Position numbers and translations under genes: made by a program
The notes under the pieces: model-generated
What the model was told of the DNA's origin: nothing
Database searches by the model: none
What the model saw: only the letters and a program-made list of their open reading frames with translations
Source of the DNA: Pseudovibrio axinellae
GTDB taxonomy: Bacteria > Pseudomonadota > Alphaproteobacteria > Rhizobiales > Stappiaceae
Length of the DNA: 64,000 nt
Assembly (NCBI RefSeq): GCF_900110875.1
Contig: NZ_FOFM01000010.1
Location: 1-64,000 of the forward strand
Direction: 5' to 3'
In this document: piece by piece, positions 18,451-27,774 of the stretch
Numbering within the stretch: the stretch's first letter is position 1
Layout: every line of letters begins with the position of its first letter

Positions 18451-19593
18451 TTATGCCAAAACCTGCTTCTCCTGCATATGTTTGATATCGTCGAGCGTAA
18501 ATCCAAGCTCTTGTAAAACTTGTGAATTATGCTCTCCGGTGCGATTTGCTGGTGACGGCGTATCTGGTTGGCTGCGGCTAAACCGTGGAGCAGGCGCTGC
18601 CTGTGTGATGCCGTTAAGCCGGATCCGGTTGCCACGTTCAGTGTTAAGCGCAGCAGCATTTGCCTCTTCAATGGACAAAACGGGCGCAACACATGCATCC
18701 GTCCCCACAAACACTGCACTCCAGTGGTCTAGAGTTTTGGCCTTAATTGCATTGCCTATGGCCTCTTCCAGAGCGGGCCACTCCTGCCTGTTCATCTGCT
18801 TTCTGGAAAACTCTGCGGGCAAGCAGAGCCCCTCCAGCAGAAGCGCAAAGAACTGAGGTTCCAGTGCCCCTACAGAAAGATAGCGCCCGTCAGACGTCTC
18901 ATAGCAGCGATAAAACGGAGCGCCGCCATCGAGCAGGTTGTCCTGGCGTTTGTCCTGCCACAAACCGCTGCCAAGCATAGAGTAGATCAACCCCAGCATA
19001 GCTGGAACACCGTCAACCATAGCCGCGTCAATCACCTGCCCTTTGCCGCTTTGTGAGCGCTCAAACAACGCTGAAAGCACCCCTAGAAGCAGGAACATAG
19101 ACCCACCGCCATAGTCCGCTGCAATGTTGAGCGGCGGTACCGGCGCACGCCCGGCTTCACCAATGGCGTGCAACATCCCGGTCATGGCAAGGTAGTTCAG
19201 GTCATGGCCTGCGCAATGCGAGAGAGGACCCTCCTGCCCCCAACCTGTCATACGTCCATAAATCAGCCGAGGGTTTTTCTGGAGGCAGACATCAGGCCCA
19301 AGCCCAAGGCGCTCCATAACCCCAGGGCGAAAGCCCTCAAGTAAAATATCCGCGTTCGTGATCAGCGAGAAGAAGACCTTCACAGCCTCCTCATTCTTCA
19401 TATTCAAGGCGATTGACTTTTTGCCTCTACGATTGACATCCTTGTCAATCCGCTCACCTGCTCGCTTGTCAATCACTGTGACATGCGCGCCCAGGTCTGC
19501 TAGCAACTGACCAGCCATAGGCGCAGGACCTAAACCAGTCATCTCTACCACTTGTAACCCGACCAATGGTCCTGATTTTTGTGCTGCAGACAC
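18451..19593 (-). CDS. CaiB/BaiF CoA-transferase family, alpha-methylacyl-CoA racemase-like
   Basis: 380 residues of the family III CoA-transferase fold. The N-terminal EMTGLGPAPMAGQLLADLGA block is typical. AGHDLNYLAMTG and NIAADYGGG carry the His and Asp used by alpha-methylacyl-CoA racemases, which favours racemase over formyl-CoA-type transferase activity. Racemases swap the 2-methyl configuration of acyl-CoAs so that they can enter beta-oxidation. I chose GTG 19593, five bases after GGGAGG; a further GTG at 19599 overlaps the ribosome site. It follows the catabolic operon on the same strand after a 243-base gap, so it may be expressed separately; a role in the same pathway is possible but unproven. 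Confidence 0.8.
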   Translation of the reverse strand: MSAAQKSGPLVGLQVVEMTGLGPAPMAGQLLADLGAHVTVIDKRAGERIDKDVNRRGKKSIALNMKNEEAVKVFFSLITNADILLEGFRPGVMERLGLGPDVCLQKNPRLIYGRMTGWGQEGPLSHCAGHDLNYLAMTGMLHAIGEAGRAPVPPLNIAADYGGGSMFLLLGVLSALFERSQSGKGQVIDAAMVDGVPAMLGLIYSMLGSGLWQDKRQDNLLDGGAPFYRCYETSDGRYLSVGALEPQFFALLLEGLCLPAEFSRKQMNRQEWPALEEAIGNAIKAKTLDHWSAVFVGTDACVAPVLSIEEANAAALNTERGNRIRLNGITQAAPAPRFSRSQPDTPSPANRTGEHNSQVLQELGFTLDDIKHMQEKQVLA

Positions 19594-19836
19594 ATGCACC
19601 TCCCATACACCTTATCCAAACACGGTGCAGCAGGATGACCTGCTGACCGTAGCGTTGACTAACTCTAGAGTGGCAAGGGCTAAGCCCACAATTCTCCATT
19701 TGGTGAATGGGTTGTCCAATAGGTCAAGAATACGGTGGCAAGTCCGCTCAAAAAAACGCAGCTATAACCTAAAAAACGCAAACCAGCGCAAAAGCAACTC
19801 AAACCGTTATATGTGATAGATGTCAGTGGCTTAAGT

Positions 19837-20643
19837 CTATGTATTAAACAGTGTTGTGAGGATAGGACTATGAGCTACTTCCAGTCCTTCAACCACCGTA
19901 AAATGGTTTTTGCCAGGGTCTTCATAGGCCGCAATTTTGGTTTCAAACCCTTCCCAAACAGCACAATGCGCAGCATTTTGACGCCGGAATTCAGTCAATT
20001 CGTCCGCGCCAACCCAGCCAGTAAAGACGAGATTTTCTAATGGATCATGCAGAACCGGGCTCTCCAAGCGAGCCTCTTCAGCATCGATCTGGAGTGTTTC
20101 GTTCATCTGGGTAAGCCGAATTGGACGCAAATCATAAACACCGCTAATGCCCAATATGTGCTTTATCCGCTGGCCAACCGTATCCGGAAGATTGCGATTT
20201 TCGCAGCCTAACCGCGCAACAAGATGCCCACCGGCGGAGTGGCCCGTCAGATAAATTGGCCCCTCTACAATCTCAGCAACGACTTCAAGAGCAGCCTGCA
20301 TCTGATTGGAAATATTGGATATTTTGGCATGTGGGCACAAATCATATGACGGAACAGCAACAGCATATCCCATCTCAACAGCCCCTTTTGCCAAATGGCT
20401 GAAAGAAGATTTATCGAACGCCTTCCAGTAACCACCATGTACAATCAACACAACTCCCTTTGGAGCTGTCTCCTTCGGAAAAAAGAGATCTAATTTCTCC
20501 CGCTCACCGCTTCCATAAGCGATATCCAGCCGATTTTTGGAGCTCGCTCGAAAGGCCTTAGAGCGTTCAACCCATTGATCAAATAACTCTCCTGCGTTTG
20601 GTACCGCACCAGAGTTATGATAGGCCGCATCCCAATCCCGCAT
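19837..20643 (-). CDS. alpha/beta hydrolase, kynurenine formamidase-like
   Basis: 268 residues with HGGYW (69-73), the oxyanion-hole motif shared by animal-type kynurenine formamidases and related esterases, and the nucleophile elbow TGHSAGGHL (Ser136). A C-terminal His (NHFTVVEG) completes a plausible triad. Kynurenine formamidase hydrolyses N-formylkynurenine in tryptophan breakdown, the route that yields anthranilate. Its place as the last gene of a probable anthranilyl-CoA operon, five bases after the RidA-like gene, supports that reading, but the same motif occurs in carbamate and ester hydrolases. Cytoplasmic, no signal peptide. Confidence 0.72.
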   Translation of the reverse strand: MRDWDAAYHNSGAVPNAGELFDQWVERSKAFRASSKNRLDIAYGSGEREKLDLFFPKETAPKGVVLIVHGGYWKAFDKSSFSHLAKGAVEMGYAVAVPSYDLCPHAKISNISNQMQAALEVVAEIVEGPIYLTGHSAGGHLVARLGCENRNLPDTVGQRIKHILGISGVYDLRPIRLTQMNETLQIDAEEARLESPVLHDPLENLVFTGWVGADELTEFRRQNAAHCAVWEGFETKIAAYEDPGKNHFTVVEGLEVAHSPILTTLFNT

Positions 20644-20648
20644 TGTTT

Positions 20649-21065
20649 TTATCCTGCCCTTGGCAATACTGCCGTTGCTTCAATTTCCACTTTCGCACGT
20701 TCTTCCACCAGATCGGCAACCTGTACCATTGTCATGGACGGAAAGTGCTTTCCAAAGACCGCGCGATAAGCCCGCCCGACTTCACGCAAGCGCGATGTAT
20801 AGTCTTTTTTATCTGTCACATACCAAGTCAGACGCACGACATGGTGTGGCTCAGCCCCCGCGGCAGTCAAAATTGTTCTAATGTTTTCAAGAGTTTGTTT
20901 TATCTGGTCGACAAGGTCGTCGCTTTCAAATTCCTGTTGGGCGTTCCAGCCAATTTGGCCTCCTAAAAAGATCGGCATACCTTCAGCCATGATGCCATTT
21001 GCATAGCCGGAGGCTGGCTTCCACCCCTCTGGTTGCAAGAATTTAAATAGTGCTTGCTGTGTCAT
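20649..21065 (-). CDS. RidA/YjgF-family protein lacking the canonical arginine
   Basis: 138 residues of the chorismate-mutase-like trimeric RidA fold: GGQIGWNAQQEF, VVRLTWYVTD and VEIEATAVLP are recognisable. RidA proteins with imine deaminase activity carry an Arg in a P-A-R-[ST] motif; here the matching sequence reads PSMTMVQV, so the Arg is missing, as in other Rid subfamilies of unknown activity. The ATG at 21065 overlaps the thioesterase stop codon (ATGA), which fixes the start; the frame upstream is open but is not coding. In this operon an enamine/imine hydrolase would make sense after ring reduction of 2-aminobenzoyl-CoA, but the missing Arg weakens that idea. Confidence 0.85.
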   Translation of the reverse strand: MTQQALFKFLQPEGWKPASGYANGIMAEGMPIFLGGQIGWNAQQEFESDDLVDQIKQTLENIRTILTAAGAEPHHVVRLTWYVTDKKDYTSRLREVGRAYRAVFGKHFPSMTMVQVADLVEERAKVEIEATAVLPRAG

Positions 21066-21484
21066 GAAGCTTCCTCTTCCTGCAAGAAAACGCTCATTTT
21101 CTCTTTGATGGCCTGTGGCCAGCTTGCAGGTTTCTTTTCTTGTCCTTTGACGTAAACAAGCACTGAGCGGCTCGTTAGGCGCAGCTCGCCATTGCAAGTA
21201 ACATTGAACTGCAAATGAACACTGGAACGTCCCAGCTGTGTCACTGAAAGAGTGAATAAGAGTTTATCGCCAAGTTGGCTCGGCTTCTTAAAGTCTGTTT
21301 CTATCTTGGCGGTGGGAACGGCATCCCCTTGTTTTATATGAATATCTACAAAGGATGCGTCCAAAGAGTGCTCAAACCATTCCTCTGTAACTTGATTGAT
21401 CATCTCAAAGTATCGTGGATAGAAGACAATTCCAGCCGGATCACAGTGCTGAAAGATCACCGGCATCGTGCGTTCAAAGACCAA
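21062..21484 (-). CDS. 4-hydroxybenzoyl-CoA thioesterase-family (hotdog) thioesterase
   Basis: 140 residues with the classic 4HBT motif HCDPAGIVFYPRYF; Asp15 is the expected catalytic residue. It hydrolyses acyl- or aryl-CoA thioesters, probably to release trapped CoA if a downstream step stalls. Starts at TTG 21484, with AAGGA nine bases upstream, and overlaps the end of the LivF-like gene by 11 bases; an internal ATG at 21466 would cut into the fold. Overlaps the RidA-like gene by ATGA. Thioesterases occur in the same position in aromatic-CoA operons such as those for 2-aminobenzoate. Confidence 0.85.
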   Translation of the reverse strand: MVFERTMPVIFQHCDPAGIVFYPRYFEMINQVTEEWFEHSLDASFVDIHIKQGDAVPTAKIETDFKKPSQLGDKLLFTLSVTQLGRSSVHLQFNVTCNGELRLTSRSVLVYVKGQEKKPASWPQAIKEKMSVFLQEEEAS

Positions 21485-22157
21485 GATATCTGTCCTTCAT
21501 TTCTTCTGTCAGCGCTGACGGTTGCCCTGCCCAAACTGACTCGCCTTTTTCCAAGATGATAGCCTGATCAGCGAGCGGAAGAAGCTCCTTAAGCGTTTTG
21601 TCGACGATAAGAATGGACAGGCCTTCCTTTTTAAGGGTCGCAATCGCTTGCCAGATCTCCCCACGCACCACCGGCGCCAATCCTTCTGTCGCTTCATCAA
21701 GGATCAGCAATTTCGGGTTTGTCATCAATGCTCTGGAGATGGCGAGCATCTGCTGTTCACCGCCAGATAAAGTGTTCGCACTTTGGTTTTTCCGCTCTTT
21801 AAGACGCGGAAACAGCGCATACACCCGCTCCAAAGTCCATTGCCCTTTGCGCGCGGCAGCACTTAAGTTTTCCAGCACGGAGAGATTTGGAAAGCACCTG
21901 CGGCCTTCCGGAACCAACCCCAATCCAAGGCGGGCAGCTTTGTGGCTGGACATGCGGTTAAGGGTTTGACCACAAAACTCAATTGTTCCCTTTGTTGGCG
22001 TCATCATCTGACATATGGAACTGATCGTAGTGGATTTGCCCATGCCATTGCGCCCAAGCATTGCCACCATTTCACCCTCATTGATGGAAAGATCCACACC
22101 AAAGAGAGCCTGCGCAGCTCCATAATGAACCTCTAAGCCTCTGACTTTTAACAGCAT
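21474..22157 (-). CDS. livF: branched-chain-type ABC transporter ATP-binding protein (LivF-like)
   Basis: 227 residues with Walker A GRNGMGKST, signature LSGGEQQML and Walker B LLILDEATEGL. It is the second ATPase of a hydrophobic amino acid uptake (HAAT) importer and closely follows LivG, which ends where this gene starts. In this operon the importer probably takes up the aromatic acid rather than leucine; several benzoate-type operons use HAAT importers that way. Start ATG. Confidence 0.92.
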   Translation of the reverse strand: MLLKVRGLEVHYGAAQALFGVDLSINEGEMVAMLGRNGMGKSTTISSICQMMTPTKGTIEFCGQTLNRMSSHKAARLGLGLVPEGRRCFPNLSVLENLSAAARKGQWTLERVYALFPRLKERKNQSANTLSGGEQQMLAISRALMTNPKLLILDEATEGLAPVVRGEIWQAIATLKKEGLSILIVDKTLKELLPLADQAIILEKGESVWAGQPSALTEEMKDRYLGL

Positions 22158-22906
22158 TAGGCTTCCTCTCCCAAATATGCTTCTCGCACCAATGCACTTG
22201 CTCGAATTTCGTCAACTGAGCCAGATAAGATAGCAGCACCGCCAACAAGAACAGTTATGCGATCAGCAAGTCGAAAAACGGCATCCATGTCATGTTCGAT
22301 GAGCAAGATTGGGATTTCGGGACGAATTTCCTCAAGAAACTCAGTAAGCTGCACAGAACCAGTCGGGCCAAGGCCTGCCATCGGCTCATCCAGCAGCAGC
22401 GCTTTGGGTTTCAACGCCAAAGCACAGGCAACCTCCACCTGACGACGCTCACCATGAGAAAGCTCTGAAACAGCAACATCTTCGCGGCCACTCAAACCAA
22501 CTTTTACAAGCCAGTGCCCCGCTGTCTCGCGCAGGTCACGATCAGATTTGATCTGCCCCCAGAAGCGAAAACTGGACCCCTGACTGGCCTGAACAGAAAG
22601 CATCACATTGCGACGAGCACTCACCTCCATAGCCAATGAAGAGACCTGAAAACTGCGCCCAAGTCCCTTTTGCGAACGGCTTGCCACAGTTTCTCCTGTC
22701 ACGTCCTCACCATCAAGAATGATGGAGCCGCTATCAGGTGTAATCCACCCCGCGATTTGACCAATCAAGGTCGATTTACCCGCTCCATTGGGTCCAATAA
22801 GTGCATGAATCTCATTGGGTTTCAGATCCAGACTAACATTCTTGGTAGCCTGCAAAGCCCCAAAGGATTTGTGCAGGCCTTTGACTTGAAGTACCGGCTT
22901 AGTCAT
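22157..22906 (-). CDS. livG: branched-chain-type ABC transporter ATP-binding protein (LivG-like)
   Basis: 249 residues with Walker A GPNGAGKST, signature LSHGERRQVEVA and Walker B LLLDEPMAGLG. First ATPase of the HAAT importer. I chose ATG 22906, with GGGAG nine bases upstream, rather than the TTG at 22924; the start lies inside the last codons of the LivM-like gene. One-base overlap with the LivF-like gene. Confidence 0.92.
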   Translation of the reverse strand: MTKPVLQVKGLHKSFGALQATKNVSLDLKPNEIHALIGPNGAGKSTLIGQIAGWITPDSGSIILDGEDVTGETVASRSQKGLGRSFQVSSLAMEVSARRNVMLSVQASQGSSFRFWGQIKSDRDLRETAGHWLVKVGLSGREDVAVSELSHGERRQVEVACALALKPKALLLDEPMAGLGPTGSVQLTEFLEEIRPEIPILLIEHDMDAVFRLADRITVLVGGAAILSGSVDEIRASALVREAYLGEEA

Positions 22907-23924
22907 GGCGCGCTCTCCCTGCAATCAATCCCATAACGCCACCACGTGCAAACAAAACAACGCCAAGCAACGCAAACCCCAGCAACAGTTGCCAATGCTC
23001 TGTCCATTCGCCGATATAAGTCTCAAGCAACACGAACAGTGATGCGCCAATGACAGGGCCATACAAACGCCCGACACCGCCAAGGATGACAAAGACCATG
23101 ATCTCCCCTGAACGGTGCCACGACAGCATTGAAGGCCCGACAAAGCCGTTCAGCTCTGCAAACAACGCCCCAGCCAACCCCGTGATCATAGCGGAGATGA
23201 TAAAACCGGTAAGTTTGATCGGAAAAGGATTGATGCCTGATGTTGCCAGTCTGGTTTCGTTCATGCGTGCAGTGCCAAGGGCTGCTCCAAAACGAGAGCC
23301 AGACAAACGGGCAGACACAAAGATTGCAGCGAGCAATAAGCCAAAACAGATCAGAAAAAACGTCAGAGCATGGTCTGTGTCGACAGCACCTATTTGATTT
23401 CGCAGGTAAATCGACAGCCCGTCTTCACCCCCATATGTGGGCCATGAAATAGCGAAGTAATAGATCATCTGGGCAAACGCCAGTGTGATCATAATGAAGT
23501 ACACCCCTTCCGTACGCAGAGAAATGGCACCAATGGCAAGCGCAGCAAGGCCACACAGCGCCATTGCAACAACCCAGATAATCAGCATCTGATTGGTGCC
23601 AGAAATCGCAAATGGAACGGACATGAAGAGCGTTTCTTCAAAACTATGAAAGGCCGCAATGCCAGCTGTATACCCGCCAATACCAAAGAAGGCCGCATGC
23701 CCAAAGCTGACCATGCCACCTTGCCCGATAGCAAAATTGAGGCCCACGCCTGCGATCGCAAAGATCGTGATAAGGCTCGCCAGATTGACGTAATAGTCCT
23801 CACCAACAGAAGAGGCCCACAGCGGCAAGGCCAACAGAACAGCCATAACAGCCACATTGGTGGCACCTTCACGGTTGAACTTAAATCCTGTAACAGGTTT
23901 TGGAGCTGTATCAGTTACTTGCAT
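22899..23924 (-). CDS. livM: branched-chain-type ABC transporter permease (LivM-like)
   Basis: 341 residues, strongly hydrophobic with about eight to ten membrane spans after a short cytoplasmic N-terminus. LNFAIGQGGMVSFGHAAFFG and the cytoplasmic loop region ARMNETRLATSGIN...KLTGFIISAM match the LivM family, the latter being the coupling segment for the ATPases. Overlaps LivH by 14 bases and LivG by 8, so the four transport genes are translated together. Confidence 0.92.
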   Translation of the reverse strand: MQVTDTAPKPVTGFKFNREGATNVAVMAVLLALPLWASSVGEDYYVNLASLITIFAIAGVGLNFAIGQGGMVSFGHAAFFGIGGYTAGIAAFHSFEETLFMSVPFAISGTNQMLIIWVVAMALCGLAALAIGAISLRTEGVYFIMITLAFAQMIYYFAISWPTYGGEDGLSIYLRNQIGAVDTDHALTFFLICFGLLLAAIFVSARLSGSRFGAALGTARMNETRLATSGINPFPIKLTGFIISAMITGLAGALFAELNGFVGPSMLSWHRSGEIMVFVILGGVGRLYGPVIGASLFVLLETYIGEWTEHWQLLLGFALLGVVLFARGGVMGLIAGRARHD

Positions 23925-24831
23925 TGAAAAGCCCCTTTGGTTTTACAGCCAAAATACCGGCCATCATCAGGTAAATGAGCATCGAGGACAAAGCCGCTCC
24001 AACACTGTTGGCACTGGAATTTTCCATAAAGAATTTCAAAATTACGGGTAGGAATATGCGCCCGAGCGTATCAACCAGACCAATCAGGATTGAGCCAATC
24101 AATGCCCCTTTTATGGATCCGATACCGCCAATGACGATAACCACAAAGGCCAGAATAAGAACAGGTTCTCCCATGCCAACCTGCACAGACCTCAAAGCCC
24201 CAACAAGCGCGCCAGATAGACCTGCGATAGCTGCGCCCAGAGCAAAAACGATTGTATAAAGCGTTTTAATATCAACGCCCAAAGCTGCAATCATCTCGCG
24301 ATCACTTTCGCCAGCGCGAATGCGCATGCCAAGGCGGGTCTTCGAGATCAAAGCGTAAAGCAGCAGAGCCACGGCGATCGCTGCCAAGATGATAAAGAGC
24401 CGGTAGAGTGGATATGCCTCAACGCCTGGAAGCGCGACCGTTCCCGTGAGCGCATTAGGAATATTCAGGTAAAGCGGCATGGAACCAAAGACCATGCGTG
24501 TGCCTTCTGAAAAAATCAGAATAAGCGCAAACGTTGCTAACACTTGATCCAGGTGATCACGGTCATAAAGCCGACGGATGACCAACGCCTCAATCAACGC
24601 CCCCGCAGCAGCAGCCCCAATCACACCTCCCCCAAGCCCTAACCAGAACGATCCAGTCTGCTGAGTTACCCAAGCACAACAAAAGGCACCAACCATATAA
24701 AGTGAGCCGTGAGCGAGGTTTATGAGGCCCATCACGCCGAATACCAGCGTCAGGCCTGCTGCCATGAGAAACAGTGTCAGGCCAAATTGCAGGCCATTTA
24801 TTATCTGTTCGAAAATCAAAGCTGCCGTCAT
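23911..24831 (-). CDS. livH: branched-chain-type ABC transporter permease (LivH-like)
   Basis: 306 residues with about eight membrane spans. GLTLVFGVMGLINLAHGSLYM is the LivH family N-terminal block, and GMRIRAGESDREMIAALGVD is the cytoplasmic coupling loop. It pairs with the LivM-like permease to form the translocation channel in the inner membrane. Separated from the binding-protein gene by 160 bases that hold a stem-loop, the usual arrangement when the binding protein is made in excess. Confidence 0.92.
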   Translation of the reverse strand: MTAALIFEQIINGLQFGLTLFLMAAGLTLVFGVMGLINLAHGSLYMVGAFCCAWVTQQTGSFWLGLGGGVIGAAAAGALIEALVIRRLYDRDHLDQVLATFALILIFSEGTRMVFGSMPLYLNIPNALTGTVALPGVEAYPLYRLFIILAAIAVALLLYALISKTRLGMRIRAGESDREMIAALGVDIKTLYTIVFALGAAIAGLSGALVGALRSVQVGMGEPVLILAFVVIVIGGIGSIKGALIGSILIGLVDTLGRIFLPVILKFFMENSSANSVGAALSSMLIYLMMAGILAVKPKGLFNASN

Positions 24832-24929
24832 CTATTAAAATTCCCGAGGCTTCTTTTTCATTAATATTTTAAATTCATGCGTATCGTTGTGCACCTGCCA
24901 AAACACATGCACAGTATACGCTTAAGGGG

Positions 24930-24965
24930 ATCAGCGGAGGAAAGCATCACACTCCCACCGCTGAT
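24930..24965 (-). promoter_or_regulatory. stem-loop between binding-protein and permease genes
   Basis: Eight-bp stem ATCAGCGG / CCGCTGAT enclosing 20 bases, starting 26 bases after the binding-protein stop codon. There is no T-run, so it is more likely an mRNA-stabilising or partial attenuation structure that lets the binding protein be made in larger amounts than the permeases. Confidence 0.4.
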
Positions 24966-24991
24966 TAAACGTTATAATTAAGAGACTTGAA

Positions 24992-26131
24992 CTATTTCAT
25001 ACGGCACTTAGAAGCGTATACATCCTGATGGCCCTTAATGGCTACACCAACGATTTTGTTGGTAATCTGGCCATCTTCCTTCACCACTTCACGAACATAG
25101 ATGTCTTGAATCGGGTGATTGTTATTGCCAAATTTGAAGTCCCCGCGAACGGATTCAAAGTCTGCCTGTTTCAGAGCTGCGCGGAAAGCATCTTTGTCAC
25201 TCACGTCAGCTTTCGCCATCGCCGACAAGATCAAGTTCGCAGCATCATACCCTTGTGATGCGTAAAGGGATGGCAGGCGGCCGTATGTTTCTTTAAAGCC
25301 CGCAACGAATTTCGCATTTACATCGCTTTCAAGATCTTTCCCCCACTGAGAGGAGTTTGCAACGCCAAGTGCTGCATCCCCAATAGCTGGCAAAATGTCT
25401 TGCGAGAACGAAAATGCAGGGCCCATAACAGGTACATCCAACCCAGATTGGGCGTACTGCTTCATGAACGCAATGCCCATGCCTCCTGGCAGAAAAAAGA
25501 ACACGCTGTCTGCACCAGAAGCACGGATTTGTGCGATTTCGGCGGCATAGTCATCCTGCCCGAGTTTTGTAAACAGCTCACCAGCCAACTCACCTTCATA
25601 CATGCGCTGAAAGCCTTTGAGCGCATCCGTGCCAGCTGGGTAATTCGGAGCAAGAATAAAGGTCTTCTTGTAGCCAGCTTTATTAGCATGAGAGCCCATG
25701 GCCTCATGAAGGTTATCGTTTTGCCAAGCCACGTTGTAGTAGTTCTCGTGACAAGCTTTGCCTGCAAGCGCAGACGGGCCTGCATTTGGGCTGACGTAAA
25801 GCGTGCCTTTGCGCGTTGCTGCCGGAACAACCGCCATTGCAAGGTTCGACCAGATGATACCTGTCAGGATATCAACCTTGTCTTTTTGAATGAACTTATC
25901 AGCCAGTTTTTTGGCGACATCTGGCTTACGAGCGTCATCTTCAATGAGAAGTTCAATCTCAGTATTGCCGGATTGTTTAAGGGCAAGCTCAAAGCCGTCC
26001 CGTACATCAATACCAAGTGTGGAGCCACCGCCCGAAAGGGTGGTGATCATGCCGACTTTAACGTCGGCGTACGCTACGCTTGCTGTACAAGACAAAAGAG
26101 CAGCGATACCTGCTGAAACTAGTTTTTTCAT
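24992..26131 (-). CDS. ABC transporter substrate-binding protein, LivK-type, probably for an aromatic acid
   Basis: 379 residues with signal peptide MKKLVSAGIAALLSCTASVAYA/DV. The mature protein begins VKVGMITTLSGGGSTLGIDVRDGFELA, the typical start of type I periplasmic binding proteins, and continues with DARKPDVAKKLADKFI and a YPAGTDALKGFQRMYEG block. It captures the substrate in the periplasm and delivers it to the LivHM permease. It sits directly after the aryl-CoA ligase gene, overlapping it by ATGA, which suggests that the imported compound is the ligase substrate. Confidence 0.9.
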   Translation of the reverse strand: MKKLVSAGIAALLSCTASVAYADVKVGMITTLSGGGSTLGIDVRDGFELALKQSGNTEIELLIEDDARKPDVAKKLADKFIQKDKVDILTGIIWSNLAMAVVPAATRKGTLYVSPNAGPSALAGKACHENYYNVAWQNDNLHEAMGSHANKAGYKKTFILAPNYPAGTDALKGFQRMYEGELAGELFTKLGQDDYAAEIAQIRASGADSVFFFLPGGMGIAFMKQYAQSGLDVPVMGPAFSFSQDILPAIGDAALGVANSSQWGKDLESDVNAKFVAGFKETYGRLPSLYASQGYDAANLILSAMAKADVSDKDAFRAALKQADFESVRGDFKFGNNNHPIQDIYVREVVKEDGQITNKIVGVAIKGHQDVYASKCRMK

Positions 26132-27774
26132 ATAAGTTCCCCTGATTGGTCCGTGATGGGTTGTTCCTTCAGGCGGAATCTTTGAATTTTACCCGTCGCG
26201 GTCTTTGGTAGAGAATCTACCAGTTTTAATGAACGAGGATATTTATAAGGCGCTATAGTGGATTTTACATAGTCCTGAAGACGTTTAACTGTCTCCACGT
26301 CATGTGGGTGGCCCTCCACCAGCACCACATGCGCTTCTACAATTTGCCCTCTTGCCTCGTCAGCTACGCCAACAACGGCACATTCAGACACCTCAGGACT
26401 ACTTAAAAGAGCAGCTTCCACTTCAGGTCCGGCAACGTTGTAACCGGATGTTACGATCATATCATCGGCGCGAGCTGCAAAATGGAAATACCCTTTTTCA
26501 TCTTGATAGAAGGCATCTCCCGTCAAGTTCCACCCATCACGCACATATTTTTGTTGGCGTTCATCGTCCATGTACCGACACCCTGTCGGGCCTCTCACAG
26601 CAAGTTTCCCAACTGTGCCGCGTGGTACCTCGTTCATGTCATCATCGACCACCTTTGCAGCATAACCTGCAATCGGGCGCCCGGTTGTGGCTGGCATCGC
26701 ATCATTCAGATGATTGGAGATGAAAATATGCAACATTTCCGTTGCACCAATTCCATCCAGCATTGGGACGCCAGTTTTGTTTTTCCATTGCTCAAACACT
26801 GGCGCTGGAAGAGTTTCACCCGCTGAAACTGCGATACGCAGAGATGACAGATCAGCCCCTTCGTCCATAGCCGCCATCATTGCACGGTATGCCGTTGGTG
26901 CAGTAAAAGAGATAGTAGCTTTGTAAGTCTCAATAATCTCAATTAGTTGCTTTGGTCCTGCTGTTTCCAGAAGGGTTGCAGTTGCACCAAAGCGTAAAGG
27001 AAAGATCGCCAGACCACCAAGACCAAACGTGAAGGCCAATGGCGGGCTGCCTACAAACACATCTGATGGCTGAACGTTCAAAACCTCTTTTGCATAGGCA
27101 TCAGCTATAATCAAAAGATCCCTATGAAAGTGCATTGTCGCTTTGGGTTGACCAGTTGTACCGGACGTAAACCCGAGCAGACAAACATCATCCTGACCCG
27201 TTTTGACAGCGTCAAACTGCACTGGTTTGGACAATGCAATCTTATCCAACTCCCCCGCAAAGTTGGCCGTGCCGTCAAAGCTAACGACGCTCATGAGGTG
27301 ATCGTTCTGCTCGCGGCAAAGTTCCATTTCGTCCATAAGGCGCACGTCGCACAAAGCCAGTTTGATTTCAGCTTTATCGACAATTTGCCCCAGTTCCACG
27401 GCGCGCAGCATTGGCATCGTGTTCACCACCACGGCACCCGCCTTCGTTGCTGCCAGCCAGCAAGCAACCATGGCCGGGTTATTGGCAGAGCGGATGAGAA
27501 CCCGGTTACCCGGCTCCACCCCGTAATCTTCTTGTAAGGCACGTGCTATGCGGTTCGTCCAATCCGCAAGCTCTTTGTAGGTTCGTTTTCGACCATTGCC
27601 GATGAGAGCAATGTTGTCACCAAAGCCGCGCTCCACCATCTTGTCGGTGAGCTCTACTGCAGCATTGATATAATCTGGATACGCAAAGCCTTCCATCTGG
27701 AAGACGGGCTGCTGATCAACTGGCGGCAGCCTGTCCCTTGTGAAGGTGTCCCTGTGTGCGCTTGGTCCCAGCAT
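26128..27774 (-). CDS. aryl-CoA ligase, probably 2-aminobenzoate-CoA ligase
   Basis: 548 residues of the AMP-forming ANL superfamily. P-loop-like motif GFTSGTTGQPKATMH, adenine-binding region DGIGATEMLH, hinge YFHFAARADDMIVTSGYNV, and the catalytic Lys in TGKIQRFRLKE are all present. The N-terminus MLGPSAHRDTFTRDRLPP resembles 2-aminobenzoate-CoA and benzoate-CoA ligases. It activates the aromatic acid to its CoA thioester, the entry step. The start overlaps the acyl-CoA dehydrogenase gene by 59 bases. Benzoate or salicylate as substrate cannot be excluded; the neighbouring two-domain monooxygenase/reductase favours anthranilate (or salicylate). Confidence 0.85.
   Translation of the reverse strand: MLGPSAHRDTFTRDRLPPVDQQPVFQMEGFAYPDYINAAVELTDKMVERGFGDNIALIGNGRKRTYKELADWTNRIARALQEDYGVEPGNRVLIRSANNPAMVACWLAATKAGAVVVNTMPMLRAVELGQIVDKAEIKLALCDVRLMDEMELCREQNDHLMSVVSFDGTANFAGELDKIALSKPVQFDAVKTGQDDVCLLGFTSGTTGQPKATMHFHRDLLIIADAYAKEVLNVQPSDVFVGSPPLAFTFGLGGLAIFPLRFGATATLLETAGPKQLIEIIETYKATISFTAPTAYRAMMAAMDEGADLSSLRIAVSAGETLPAPVFEQWKNKTGVPMLDGIGATEMLHIFISNHLNDAMPATTGRPIAGYAAKVVDDDMNEVPRGTVGKLAVRGPTGCRYMDDERQQKYVRDGWNLTGDAFYQDEKGYFHFAARADDMIVTSGYNVAGPEVEAALLSSPEVSECAVVGVADEARGQIVEAHVVLVEGHPHDVETVKRLQDYVKSTIAPYKYPRSLKLVDSLPKTATGKIQRFRLKEQPITDQSGELI

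Noticed and set aside
18451-19593. CoA-transferase as a certain member of the catabolic operon
   Set aside because: A 243-base gap separates it and its substrate is unknown; kept as a possible companion only.
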